Assembly (NCBI GenBank): GCA_945883805.1 | Contig: CAMCYE010000004.1 | Coordinates: 1-64,000, forward strand | DNA length: 64,000 bases | From: Victivallis vadensis | Lineage (GTDB): Bacteria; Verrucomicrobiota; Lentisphaeria; Victivallales; GWF2-50-93 | Reading direction: 5' to 3' | Part shown: piece by piece, positions 1-9,643 of the stretch | Position numbering within the stretch: position 1 is the first letter of the stretch | Layout of the letters: every line of letters starts with the position of its first letter | Position numbers and translations under genes: made by a program | Notes under the pieces: generated by a model | What the model saw: the letters and a program-made list of their open reading frames with translations, nothing else | What the model was told of the DNA's origin: nothing | Databases searched by the model: none

Positions 1-1469
1 ATTTCCGGCAAAAATTCCCTGATGGCCCTGTTCTGTTCAAAAACATGCGAAATCCGCAGAAGCTCCTTTTCTCCGAGATCGGGTCCCAGAAGCTGAATTC
101 CAACCGGCAATCCCGTTTTCCCGTGTATGTCGGCGGGTATGCTTATCCCGCAAATTCCCGCCAGGTTCGCCGATATTGTGAATATGTCTGCAAGATACAT
201 CTGGAGCGGATCGGATTTCTCCCCGAATCCGAAAGCCGTAGTCGGTGAAACCGGAGTGAGAATCACATCGCAGTTCCGGAAGGCTTCCTGAAAATCCCGC
301 CTTATAAGTGTGCGGACTTTCTGTCCACGGAGATAATATGCGTCATGATAACCACTGCTCAGGACAAAAGTCCCTAGTATTATCCTGCGTTTCACCTCAT
401 CCCCGAATCCCCTGCCCCTTGTCTCATGATAAGTCTGCAAAAGGTTGTCCGCCTTCACCCGTTTACCATATCTGACACCGTCAAATCTTGCGAGATTCGC
501 ACTCGCTTCGGCTGTCGCAATTACATAATAGGTTGCAACTGCATATTTTGAATGCGGCAGGGATACCTCGACCATCTCCGCTCCCAGATCCTGAAAAGTC
601 TTAATGGCTTTTTCAACCGATTTCCTTACGCCGGCCTCAAGCCCGTCGGTTTCAAAATATTCTTTCGGCAATCCGATCTTCAGACCGGAAATGTCTTTTT
701 TGTCTTTAAGTGATTCCGCGAATTTCTCTCCGGTATCCTGAAGTGAAGTCGCATCTCTGGGATCGTGACCCCCGATTATGTCCATGATGATTGCCGCATC
801 AGTGACATCCCGCGTTATGGGACCAATCTGGTCAAGCGACGACGCAAAAGCGACAAGTCCGTAACGCGACACCCTGCCATAAGTCGGCTTAAGTCCCACT
901 ACACCGCAGAATGAGGCGGGTTGGCGGATGGAACCGCCGGTATCAGATCCCAGCGCCGCCGTCACTTCAGATGCCGCAACGGCCGCAGCAGAACCGCCAC
1001 TGGAGCCGCCGGGCACACAATTGACGTTCCACGGATTCGCAGTTTTAAAGTATGCGCTGTTTTCGCAGGATGAACCCATTGCAAACTCATCCATGTTGGT
1101 GCGTCCAAACAGAATCAGTCCGTTTTTTCTGAGCTTCTCGACAACTGTCGCATTATAGGGGGAAACCATTCCTTCGATAATCCTGGAGGCGCAGGTGCAG
1201 GGCTGTCCCTTGACATTGATATTGTCTTTTATGCCAATGGGAATTCCATCATAAGGGCTGAAATGTTTTTTCTCGCTGCGACGTCTGTCTGAAGATTCAG
1301 CAGATGCCATAATCTCATCCTCGGGGAGGGAAAGAAACGCATTGATTTTCCGGTCCACTGTCCTTATACGCCCGATATAGGCCGCACAAAGTTCACTGGA
1401 AGTTAATTCCCCCCTTTCGAGAGCCTCAGATGCCGCGTGAATGGTTATGTGTTCCAGTTTCGGCGTCAT
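1..1469 (-). CDS. gatA: Asp-tRNA(Asn)/Glu-tRNA(Gln) amidotransferase subunit A (partial, runs off left edge)
   Basis: Minus-strand reading from ATG at 1469 (overlapping the gatC stop) gives MTPKLEHITIHAA...GIPIGIKDNINVKG...GGSSGGSAAAVA...LGSDTGGSIRQPA, the amidase signature. Confidence 0.93.
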   Translation of the reverse strand, partial: MTPKLEHITIHAASEALERGELTSSELCAAYIGRIRTVDRKINAFLSLPEDEIMASAESSDRRRSEKKHFSPYDGIPIGIKDNINVKGQPCTCASRIIEGMVSPYNATVVEKLRKNGLILFGRTNMDEFAMGSSCENSAYFKTANPWNVNCVPGGSSGGSAAAVAASEVTAALGSDTGGSIRQPASFCGVVGLKPTYGRVSRYGLVAFASSLDQIGPITRDVTDAAIIMDIIGGHDPRDATSLQDTGEKFAESLKDKKDISGLKIGLPKEYFETDGLEAGVRKSVEKAIKTFQDLGAEMVEVSLPHSKYAVATYYVIATAEASANLARFDGVRYGKRVKADNLLQTYHETRGRGFGDEVKRRIILGTFVLSSGYHDAYYLRGQKVRTLIRRDFQEAFRNCDVILTPVSPTTAFGFGEKSDPLQMYLADIFTISANLAGICGISIPADIHGKTGLPVGIQLLGPDLGEKELLRISHVFEQNRAIREFLPE

Positions 1470-1774
1470 CAGGACTCTTCCTCTCCCGGCATCACCGCCG
1501 GAACCTTGATAAGCTCCCCATTGACAGTTTCAGGCGCATTCGCAAGCATTTCATCGCGTGGAAACGGAGAAGCGAAGACATCCTGCCGGTAGATGTTTGT
1601 CATCTGGACAGCGTGGGCGGTAGGTTCAATATTCGAGACATCAAGTTCGCTCAGGGACACGACATACTGGAGGATTGTCTCCATTTCACCCTGAAGGCGC
1701 GCCTCTTTCGCCTTATCCAACTCCAGCCTGGCAAGGGCGGCGACGTATTTCACGTCAATATTTATTTTGTCCAT
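1469..1774 (-). CDS. gatC: Asp/Glu-tRNA amidotransferase subunit C
   Basis: 101 aa MDKINIDVKYVAALARLELD...; GatC-like and overlapping gatA. Confidence 0.9.
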   Translation of the reverse strand: MDKINIDVKYVAALARLELDKAKEARLQGEMETILQYVVSLSELDVSNIEPTAHAVQMTNIYRQDVFASPFPRDEMLANAPETVNGELIKVPAVMPGEEES

Positions 1775-1789
1775 ATTCCAAACTGCCGG

Positions 1790-3448
1790 TTAATGGGTCT
1801 CAAGAACGATTGTCCTTGTCGGATGATCGCATACTTCCGAAGGGCCGAAATACTGTATTGGTCCAGGATAAAGATATGCAGTTTCAATCGCCCACATGTC
1901 ACGATTCTTGAGCAGTTCCAGAAAAGGGCCTCCCCTGAGATTGACGAGGGCCTTGAGAATGACAGGCACTTCCTTGCCATGCCTTCTTTCCATGTTCATC
2001 ATCATGGTGAGGGGTATTCCGCCGGCGATCCAATGGTCCGAGGATTTCGTAAGATTCCTGACAGATGCAATGTATCCTGTATTTCCCGAACCAATCAGTG
2101 CGGCCGCCGTAGCACCAAGGCTGTAGCAGTAATCCGCATCAAAATTGGAAGGTGCTGCGCAACGGCCCTCATAACCGAAGAAGTGGCTCTGAGCCTTGAA
2201 TTTAATATCTTTAATATCAAGCTTGCCCTTGGTTTTCATCTGACTGAGGTTCGCTTCAATCATCTGGATCAGAAGCTTTTCAGTTTCAATCATGGAGACC
2301 TGGACATTACCATGGGGATCCCTGTCCTTTATAAGCTGAACCTGAATCTGGTGCGGCATTGAGGAATAAACCGAAGAAGACTCGCCGCTGAGTTTACCTT
2401 TGATGAAACTTATCTTTTCCTCATCCGTCTTGAGGAACCCCAGAGGCGCCTCATCCCTGCTCATTATTTCATTGAGTTCACTTATGAGCTTTTTCACTTC
2501 AGGAATAAATTCAATAAGTCCTTCTGGAATCAGGGCGACTCCAAAATTCCTGCCTTTCTTCGCGCGCTGGACAATCACATTGCACATGTCATCCACAATA
2601 TCCGCAAGAGTCTGTTTTTTCTCAGCGACCTCCTCGGAAATCAGGGTGATGTTGGGATGCGTCTGAAGTGCGCATTCAAGAGTTATATGGGATGCCGAAC
2701 GCCCCATCAGCCTTATGAAATGCCAATATTTCCTTGCGGAATTCGCATCCCTTGAAATATTTCCGATGAGCTCGCTGTAGACCTTGCAGGCGGTATCAAA
2801 GCCGAAAGAAGTTTCAACGTATTCATTTTTAAGGTCCCCGTCAATGGTCTTCGGACATCCTATGATCTGAATCGGAACATTGTTTTCGGCATAATATTCC
2901 GCGAGAAGACATGCGTTTGTATTTGAGTCGTCTCCGCCTATTATGACGATTGCGGAAATGCCAAGCTTCTGACAGTTCTTCGCCGTCTTGTCAAAATGAT
3001 CTATGGATTCAAGCTTTGTACGGCCGGATGCAATCATGTCGAATCCGCCGGTATTGCGGTAGCGGTCAACCACTTCCGCAGTTATTTCAATATGCCTGTT
3101 CTCCACAAGTCCGCTGGGCCCCCCCAAAAATCCGTAGAGCTGGCTGTTCCCGTTTATTGATTTGAGCCCGTCGAAAAGTCCGGCTATGACATTATGTCCG
3201 CCGGGAGCCTGTCCACCGGAAAGAATAACTCCGACCCTCAGAGATCTCGCTTTCTTCTCTGTGCCGGAGGAAAATTCAAGTATCGGCTTGCCGTAGTTCA
3301 TCGGAAAAAGTTTTTGTATGTCTTCCTGATCTCCGACTGATTCGGTAGGCTCCCCCTTTTTGACAGCCACCAAGGCGCCATTTACAAATGCCAGAGGAAG
3401 CTTCGGCTCATATTTAGCCCTAACCTTCTGAAGGATCGAAATTTCCAT
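1790..3448 (-). CDS. pfp: Diphosphate--fructose-6-phosphate 1-phosphotransferase (PPi-PFK)
   Basis: 552 aa with [35 protein letters not shown], typical of long PPi-PFK. Confidence 0.92.
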   Translation of the reverse strand: MEISILQKVRAKYEPKLPLAFVNGALVAVKKGEPTESVGDQEDIQKLFPMNYGKPILEFSSGTEKKARSLRVGVILSGGQAPGGHNVIAGLFDGLKSINGNSQLYGFLGGPSGLVENRHIEITAEVVDRYRNTGGFDMIASGRTKLESIDHFDKTAKNCQKLGISAIVIIGGDDSNTNACLLAEYYAENNVPIQIIGCPKTIDGDLKNEYVETSFGFDTACKVYSELIGNISRDANSARKYWHFIRLMGRSASHITLECALQTHPNITLISEEVAEKKQTLADIVDDMCNVIVQRAKKGRNFGVALIPEGLIEFIPEVKKLISELNEIMSRDEAPLGFLKTDEEKISFIKGKLSGESSSVYSSMPHQIQVQLIKDRDPHGNVQVSMIETEKLLIQMIEANLSQMKTKGKLDIKDIKFKAQSHFFGYEGRCAAPSNFDADYCYSLGATAAALIGSGNTGYIASVRNLTKSSDHWIAGGIPLTMMMNMERRHGKEVPVILKALVNLRGGPFLELLKNRDMWAIETAYLYPGPIQYFGPSEVCDHPTRTIVLETH

Positions 3449-3568
3449 AACAACACCCTCGTATTTTATAAAAAATCACTGTTCTCGAAATGGTGAAAAA
3501 TAATCTAACACCCGAAAACACTGCTGACAAGACGCCAAATAGAATGTTTCGTGTTAAAAATTTTACAT

Positions 3569-4573
3569 TTACAGGATTTCGGCAATCTGCACGGCATTCA
3601 AGGCGGCACCTTTCAGCAGCTGGTCACCGCTGATGAACATGTCCAGACCACGCCTGTCATCCCTGGAAATGTCCTGACGAATCCTGCCTACAAGTACGTC
3701 ATACATCCCGGAAGCCTCTATCGGCATCGGATAAATTTTATTGGCTGTGTCGTCCCGAAGCTGCACTCCCGGAGCCCTTGACAGTATTTCCCTGGCCTCA
3801 GCCGGCGTAATTTCATCTGCAAACTCAAGATTCAACGCCTCTGAGTGCGCGCGCAGAACTGGCACCCTCACACAGGTACATGACACTTTCAAAGCCGGAT
3901 GATGCATGATTTTCCGGCTTTCGTAAAGCATCTTCATCTCTTCCTTGGTATAGCCATTTTCGGTGAATACGTCTATGTGCGGGAAAAGGTTGAATGCTAT
4001 GCGCTGAGGAAGAACTTCGGCCCTGACACATTCCCCCCTCAATATTTTCCTCGACTGTTCCTCCAGTTCGGTCATCGCCTTTGCCCCGGCCCCACTTGCG
4101 GCCTGATAGGTGGCGGCGACAAGACGCCTGAGGTTTTTCGCCCTGTGCAGGGGAAACACGGCAACAACCATTATGATTGTCGAGCAGTTGGGATTCGCAA
4201 TAATCCCCTTATGCCTCTTCACGTCTTCAGGATTGACCTCCGGAACCACAAGCGGAACATCGTCATCCATGCGAAATGCGCTGGAGTTGTCTATCACAAC
4301 CGCTCCGGACTTCACTGCGAACTTCGCAAATTCCTTTGACCTTGATGCACCCGCACTGAAAATGGCGATATCTATGCCCTTGAAAGAATCCTGCCTGAGT
4401 TCTTCAACGGCAATCTCCTCGCCCTTGAACCTGAGTTTTTTTCCGACAGATCTTTCAGAAGCGAGAAGACGGAGGTTCCTGACCGGAAAATTCCTCTTCT
4501 CAAGAGTTTCCATCATATCGGCACCAACAGCTCCAGTCGCCCCTGCAATCGCAACAGTATATCCCTTGCTCAT
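3569..4573 (-). CDS. asd: Aspartate-semialdehyde dehydrogenase
   Basis: 334 aa; VAIAGATGAVGADM, NPNCSTI, YQAASGAGAKAM. Confidence 0.94.
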   Translation of the reverse strand: MSKGYTVAIAGATGAVGADMMETLEKRNFPVRNLRLLASERSVGKKLRFKGEEIAVEELRQDSFKGIDIAIFSAGASRSKEFAKFAVKSGAVVIDNSSAFRMDDDVPLVVPEVNPEDVKRHKGIIANPNCSTIIMVVAVFPLHRAKNLRRLVAATYQAASGAGAKAMTELEEQSRKILRGECVRAEVLPQRIAFNLFPHIDVFTENGYTKEEMKMLYESRKIMHHPALKVSCTCVRVPVLRAHSEALNLEFADEITPAEAREILSRAPGVQLRDDTANKIYPMPIEASGMYDVLVGRIRQDISRDDRRGLDMFISGDQLLKGAALNAVQIAEIL

Positions 4574-4866
4574 TTCAACTCCCTATTATAATGACTTAAC
4601 AGTTCCGCGTGTTACGCATATAAAAAAAAACAAACACCCGATATCATGTATTTTTTCTTCCGCACCATGACGCTTCGACACTATTTTTTTTGCGCCACAT
4701 AAATTATACGAACTTAAAAAAGTTTCAAGAGACCCTGTAAAAAATGACATTATCCATGACATATTAATTTTGATTCGGTTGCAACTTTAATGTTACACAT
4801 GCATCTTGCCCGTAGGACCGGAAAATAATTCCAATCTACAATAAACCTAAACATGGAAATTGTAAT

Positions 4867-5751
4867 TTGAAAATACTAATCACAGGCGCAAACGGACTCC
4901 TCGGCTCCGACATTGTCCACTCCGCAGCGGGCAGACAACCGCAGGCCTATGAAATCATCAAAGCATGCTCAAAGCCTTCAGCCGGTTTCCTCTCAGCCGA
5001 TTTGACAACTGAAACAGGGATCAGAAAAATATCCGAATCCGAGTGGGATACGCTGATCCATACCGCCGCTTGGAGAAACCCGGACCAGTGCGATAAAGAC
5101 AAGGGTGGCGCACACCGTCTCAATGCATGGTCAACAGAGCAGCTCGCCTCAGAAGCCGCAAACCGCGGCGCAAAAATGCTCTACATATCCACCGATTATG
5201 TTTTCCCGGGAACAAACCCCCCATACAAGGAAAACAACAATCCGTCACCTGTCAATTATTACGGTGAAAGCAAGCTCTTGGGCGAAAAGGCGGTCTTGAA
5301 TCTTTGTGCGGATTCCTGCATACTGCGCATCCCCCTGTTATATGGAACCAGAGGCGGACTTGCAAAATCAGACCTGCTTGCAGGAACCCTGAAGGCCCTT
5401 TCCTCGGAAAAACCCCGGACAATGGAGGATTCAATTGTCAGATATCCGACATATACTGGAGATGTCGCAGAAGCCATATTCTTCCTGCTTGAAAAAAACG
5501 CCTCTGGAATTTTCCATTTCAGCGGACAAGATAAAACCAGTCGCTACAGAATAACTGCGACACTCGCGAAAATATTCGGAAAAAGCATGAAGAATATTGT
5601 CCGCCTGGAAGAAGCCCCGAAAACGGAAGCCCTCCGTCCGCATGATTCACACCTCGGCATGGAAAAAATCCTCTCCATGGGATTTCCGCTCCCGCTACCG
5701 TTCGATGATAGGATGCGATCACTTAAGGATGAAATAGAACAGGCTCTTTAA
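4867..5751 (+). CDS. NAD-dependent epimerase / dTDP-4-dehydrorhamnose reductase-like (RmlD family)
   Basis: MKILITGANGLLGSDIV, YISTDYVFPG, YGESKLLGE. Confidence 0.85.
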   Translation: MKILITGANGLLGSDIVHSAAGRQPQAYEIIKACSKPSAGFLSADLTTETGIRKISESEWDTLIHTAAWRNPDQCDKDKGGAHRLNAWSTEQLASEAANRGAKMLYISTDYVFPGTNPPYKENNNPSPVNYYGESKLLGEKAVLNLCADSCILRIPLLYGTRGGLAKSDLLAGTLKALSSEKPRTMEDSIVRYPTYTGDVAEAIFFLLEKNASGIFHFSGQDKTSRYRITATLAKIFGKSMKNIVRLEEAPKTEALRPHDSHLGMEKILSMGFPLPLPFDDRMRSLKDEIEQAL

Positions 5752-5962
5752 GGCTCTTTCTCAGATCGAGTGGGTAACTGGCTGAATATCCAATATCCAA
5801 CACGGAATATCCAACCAAAAGACGAGTTGAGCTCAATATTATTCAAAACAATGGATGCGGCTAAAAGTGAAAATTCCGATAATTTCCTTGGATATTGGAC
5901 ATTCCGTGTTGGATATTGGATATTCATTTTTTGCATTTACCCACTCAAAATGAAAACGAACC
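5752..5962. repeat. Composite repeat: outer GGCTCTTTCTCAGATCGAGTGGGTA...TACCCACTCAAAATGAAAACGAACC shell with inner inverted GAATATCCAATATCCAACACGGAATATCCAA arms
   Basis: Same outer boundaries recur at 52162-52258; inner arms recur at 18000-18110, 20150 and 49740. Confidence 0.85.
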
Positions 5963-6115
5963 CCCTTTTTTAATACCCGTGGCATCTGCCTGCAGAGACT
6001 CCGGACTGATTGTCATACTGCGGAAGAAGAGCATATCTGAAGATATTTGAAGATTGAGCAGTTCGAGTATATTCTTAAGCGGAAAAGTGAATTATGCACG
6101 CGATTAGAGACATAC

Positions 6116-8350
6116 ATGAAAAGACTAAAAATAAAAACCGGAATGCGTGGGAGCAAATTGTCTGTCACCCAGACCTCTGACGCTCTTGAGAGATTGAAAA
6201 AAATACTCCCCCTCCTTGATTTCAAACTTGTCCCCGTATCCACGCCCGGCGATAGGGATAAAAAGAAAGACCTGCGTGTTTCCCCAGCGGATTTTTTCAC
6301 GGAAGACCTGGACAATGCGCTTCTAGCTGGAAAAATAGACTGCGCTGTCCATAGCGCAAAAGACCTCCCGTCCCACTGTCCCGACGGGATTGACTGGTTC
6401 TGGTTGCCGTGGAGCGAAGATGAGAGGGACGTTATAATAATGCCTGAATCGGAGAATCGGAGAATCGGAGAATCGGAGAAGAAGAGTAAATCCGAAACAA
6501 TTCGTAATTCGTCATTCGTAATTAGTAATTCAAAAATCCGTATCGGTGTCAGCAGTGTCCGGCGTGAAGAATACTGCAGGAGAAAATTCCCCGATGCCGA
6601 ACTGCTTCCGGTCAGGGGCAATATTGAAGAGAGGATCGCCCAGCTCGACGGGGGAGAATTTGACATGCTGGTCATGGCCGCGGCAGGTTTAAACAGGCTT
6701 GGTCTTGAAAACAGAATCTCAGAATACATCCCTTCCGGGGAACTTCCGCCCCCGGAAGGTCAGGGCTTCCTCGCTGTAACATTCAGGAAGAATGACAGAC
6801 TTTTCTGCGAAATCCGCAAACTCTTTGTAAAATCTATCGTTTTCGCCGGAGCGGGGCCGGGTGATGCGAACCTCGCAACAATTGAAACCGTCAATGCCCT
6901 GAAGAACTGCGAAGTCTGTCTTTACGATGCATTGATTTCATCGGAACTTCTGAAATATCTGCCTGAAACTGCGAGTGCTGTTTTTGTCGGCAAAAGGAGC
7001 GGTCAACACAGCTTTAAACAGGATCAAATCAATGCATTGATCGTAAAATTCGCAAGACAGGGAAAACGACTTGTCAGGCTCAAAGGCGGTGACCCGACAA
7101 TTTTCGGAAGGCTTGCAGAGGAGATAAAGCCCCTTGACGACCTCTGTCTGCCGTACCGCGTGATTCCGGGTGTCAGCAGCCTGAATGCTGTCGGAGTTAC
7201 TGGACTGATGCTTACAAGACGCGGTCTTTCACGCGGTTTTTCCATAATGACTCCGAGGAAGTCAGGCTCTTCAAAATTCGAACATGTTTCAAAAGAAGAG
7301 AGGCTTGCGTTCCCGTCAGTGTTTTTCATGGGGCTTTCCGAGACTGCTAATATCGCAAAGTCCCTTATAAAAGACGGGCACAATAAAAATGAACCCGCCG
7401 CCATTGTCTTGTCTGCCGGAAATGAATCTGAACAGGAAATAATTTCAGGCTCTCTGAACGAGTTCGCCCGCGCAGTCATAAAAATTCCCAGAGGGGAATC
7501 GCCTGGAATTTTTATTGCAGGGGAGAATGCCAATCCAAAATACGTCTTAAGGAAAAACGGTGCGCTTGCCGGGAAAAAAATCCTTCTCACGTGCAGTGAA
7601 TCCATAATGGACAAGGCGGTGGATGAAATTCATGATTTCGGCGGCATTCCCGTCAAACTGTCTTTGATCAAATTAGTGGCGGTACAGGCCTCCTGCCCGT
7701 GTAATTCATTTGACTGGATAGCAATCACATCACCGGCATCGGTCAAGATTTTCATTGAAGTGTTAAAGAATCAGAAATATGATTTTAGGCGGCTGCCTAA
7801 AATTATCGTTTGCGGACCGGGGACTTCAGATGAGTTTGGGAAGTATGGGATAATTCCTGATCTCAAGGCTTCAGATGATTACGGAGCTGAAGGTCTTCTG
7901 GAAATCGCCAAATTAAAAATAAGCAGAGGCGACAGGATATTGCGGTTTCGCTCAGACAAGGCGGATGAACGCCTGACTTGCGAACTTCGCAAACTTGGAG
8001 CGGTAGTCACGGATGAGCTCCTCTACAGGAATGTTCCCGTGAACTATGAAAAGCTTCCTGAATTTGACGCGGTAGTTTTTACGAGTTCATCTGCTGTCGA
8101 ATCTTTCCGGGACAATTTCGGCTTGGAAAACCTGAAAGGAAAGGATACTGTTGCCATCGGTAAGCCTACGCTTGAAACGTTGAAGAAATTCAAATGCAAA
8201 AGCAACATCATATTGTCGAAGGAAGCGACTATCAATGGCTGTATTGAATCGCTGGCTAGAAAACTGGTTGAAAAGAGAATAAATTTATGGCCGCTTAATT
8301 TTATAACTAGATACTCTCGGCGTAAGTCTTTCCTCACAAGAAATACATAG
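6116..8350 (+). CDS. Trifunctional HemC-CobA-HemD: hydroxymethylbilane synthase / uroporphyrinogen-III C-methyltransferase / uroporphyrinogen-III synthase
   Basis: N-term KTGMRGSKLSVTQT...HSAKDLP...LPVRGNIEERIAQLDGGEFD (HemC); middle VFAGAGPGDANLATIE...RLKGGDPTIFGR (CobA); C-term HemD-like DAVVFTSSSAVESF. ORF opens at 6047; likely start 6116. Confidence 0.88.
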   Translation: MKRLKIKTGMRGSKLSVTQTSDALERLKKILPLLDFKLVPVSTPGDRDKKKDLRVSPADFFTEDLDNALLAGKIDCAVHSAKDLPSHCPDGIDWFWLPWSEDERDVIIMPESENRRIGESEKKSKSETIRNSSFVISNSKIRIGVSSVRREEYCRRKFPDAELLPVRGNIEERIAQLDGGEFDMLVMAAAGLNRLGLENRISEYIPSGELPPPEGQGFLAVTFRKNDRLFCEIRKLFVKSIVFAGAGPGDANLATIETVNALKNCEVCLYDALISSELLKYLPETASAVFVGKRSGQHSFKQDQINALIVKFARQGKRLVRLKGGDPTIFGRLAEEIKPLDDLCLPYRVIPGVSSLNAVGVTGLMLTRRGLSRGFSIMTPRKSGSSKFEHVSKEERLAFPSVFFMGLSETANIAKSLIKDGHNKNEPAAIVLSAGNESEQEIISGSLNEFARAVIKIPRGESPGIFIAGENANPKYVLRKNGALAGKKILLTCSESIMDKAVDEIHDFGGIPVKLSLIKLVAVQASCPCNSFDWIAITSPASVKIFIEVLKNQKYDFRRLPKIIVCGPGTSDEFGKYGIIPDLKASDDYGAEGLLEIAKLKISRGDRILRFRSDKADERLTCELRKLGAVVTDELLYRNVPVNYEKLPEFDAVVFTSSSAVESFRDNFGLENLKGKDTVAIGKPTLETLKKFKCKSNIILSKEATINGCIESLARKLVEKRINLWPLNFITRYSRRKSFLTRNT

Positions 8351-8425
8351 AGCCGACCAGACGGTCAGCGTTCCCTGGAACGCCAAGCGTCTGCTTGGCT
8401 TAAAAAATGTGCGGAAAGACTTACG
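8321..8425. repeat. Hairpin element, core GAGCCGACCAGACGGTCAGCGTTCCCTGGAACGCCAAGCGTCTGCTTGGCTTA, outer arms CGTAAGTCTTTCC/GGAAAGACTTACG
   Basis: Core copies at 28338-28427, 58252-58304 and a degenerate one near 23707-23757. Confidence 0.85.
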
Positions 8426-8444
8426 ACCAACAAAGATAGAGGCA

Positions 8445-9428
8445 ATGAACATGTATCCGATCACAAGACTGAGACGCTATAGGAAAAACGAAGGGTTGAG
8501 GAAAATGTTTTCACAGCCGTTCCCCGGCCCGGAGAAATTCATCTGGCCGGTTTTTATAATAGAAGGCAGAAACAGGGAAGTCCCCATCATTGCAATGCCC
8601 GGCCAAAGCAGAATGTCCGTGGATGTCCTCCTGAAAAAGCTTGCGCCTGTCGTGAAGTCCGGTATTGGCGGACTGATGATTTTCGGTGTCGTCGAAGATT
8701 CGAGGAAGAGCCTTGACGGCGGTTATTCCTTCAAAAAGGACGGACTCGTCCAGAAAGCGGTGAAAGAAGTCCGCAAAACTTATCCTGAGCTTGTCATTTT
8801 TACCGATGTCTGCCTCTGCGCATATACAAAACACGGACACTGCGGAATCCTGGACAAAGACGGCGATGTTGAAAATGACAGTACCCTTGCCGTTCTGGCG
8901 AAGATGGCGGTTTCACATGCTGAAGCCGGAGCGCATTCCGTTGCGCCTAGCGCGATGATGGACGGACAGATATCAGCTCTCCGTAGGGCACTTTCCGGCA
9001 ACGGTTTCAAAGACACGATCCTCATGAGCTATTCGACTAAATTTGCATCATTTTTCTATGGCCCGTTCCGCGAAGCCGCCGATTCGAAGCCCGGCAAAGG
9101 GGACCGGAAAGGCTACCAGGCTTCATTCGACAATCTGAATTTGGCATTGCGGGAATCGGTGGAGGACGAAAAAGAGGGTGCCGACATCCTTATGGTCAAA
9201 CCGGCGCTCTGTTACCTCGACGTGATAAGCAAGGTCAAGGCGAATTCACTACTTCCGGTTGCGGCATACAATGTGAGCGGGGAATATTCAATGATCATAG
9301 CTTCCGCTGGACGCGGCTGGGGCGATCTTAACGGCATGGCAAGGGAATCGGTCATGGCTATTTCCCGCGCCGGTGCGGACATGATTATTTCATATTGGGC
9401 GAACCGGTATGAAGAAATTTTCAATTGA
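8445..9428 (+). CDS. hemB: Delta-aminolevulinic acid dehydratase (porphobilinogen synthase)
   Basis: FIWPVFIIEG, FTDVCLCAYTKHGHCGI, VKPALCYLDVI; ORF opens at 8409 inside a repeat, likely start 8445. Confidence 0.94.
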   Translation: MNMYPITRLRRYRKNEGLRKMFSQPFPGPEKFIWPVFIIEGRNREVPIIAMPGQSRMSVDVLLKKLAPVVKSGIGGLMIFGVVEDSRKSLDGGYSFKKDGLVQKAVKEVRKTYPELVIFTDVCLCAYTKHGHCGILDKDGDVENDSTLAVLAKMAVSHAEAGAHSVAPSAMMDGQISALRRALSGNGFKDTILMSYSTKFASFFYGPFREAADSKPGKGDRKGYQASFDNLNLALRESVEDEKEGADILMVKPALCYLDVISKVKANSLLPVAAYNVSGEYSMIIASAGRGWGDLNGMARESVMAISRAGADMIISYWANRYEEIFN

Positions 9429-9490
9429 CGACTGCCAATAAAAAACGGATGACTGATAATTGATTGAGGCAATTTCAAAATTGCCTTTCT

Positions 9491-9617
9491 GAGCTGATTT
9501 CAAAAGTTGGAGTTCACGGCTTTAGCGTGTCTAACCTGTTGAATGCGAAGACACACTAAAGTTGTGAACAAGAGATATTCCCGCGACAACGGTTTTCTCG
9601 CATTTTGAAATCAGCTC
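9491..9617. repeat. Shell element GAGCTGATTTCAAAA...TTTTGAAATCAGCTC with GGAGTTCACGGCTTTAGCGTGTC payload
   Basis: Perfect inverted termini; related shells at 49615-49737 and 52001-52113. Confidence 0.8.
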
Positions 9618-9643
9618 GATTGAAACAAGAGGAATTTTCCATA

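Noticed and set aside
1430-2362. 310-aa plus-strand ORF antisense to gatC/pfp
   Set aside because: Shadow ORF opposite strongly recognizable conserved genes; its translation has no recognizable motifs
8409-8444. Upstream start for hemB (MRKDLRPTKIEA)
   Set aside because: These codons lie in a repeat arm; conserved HemB sequence starts around 8445
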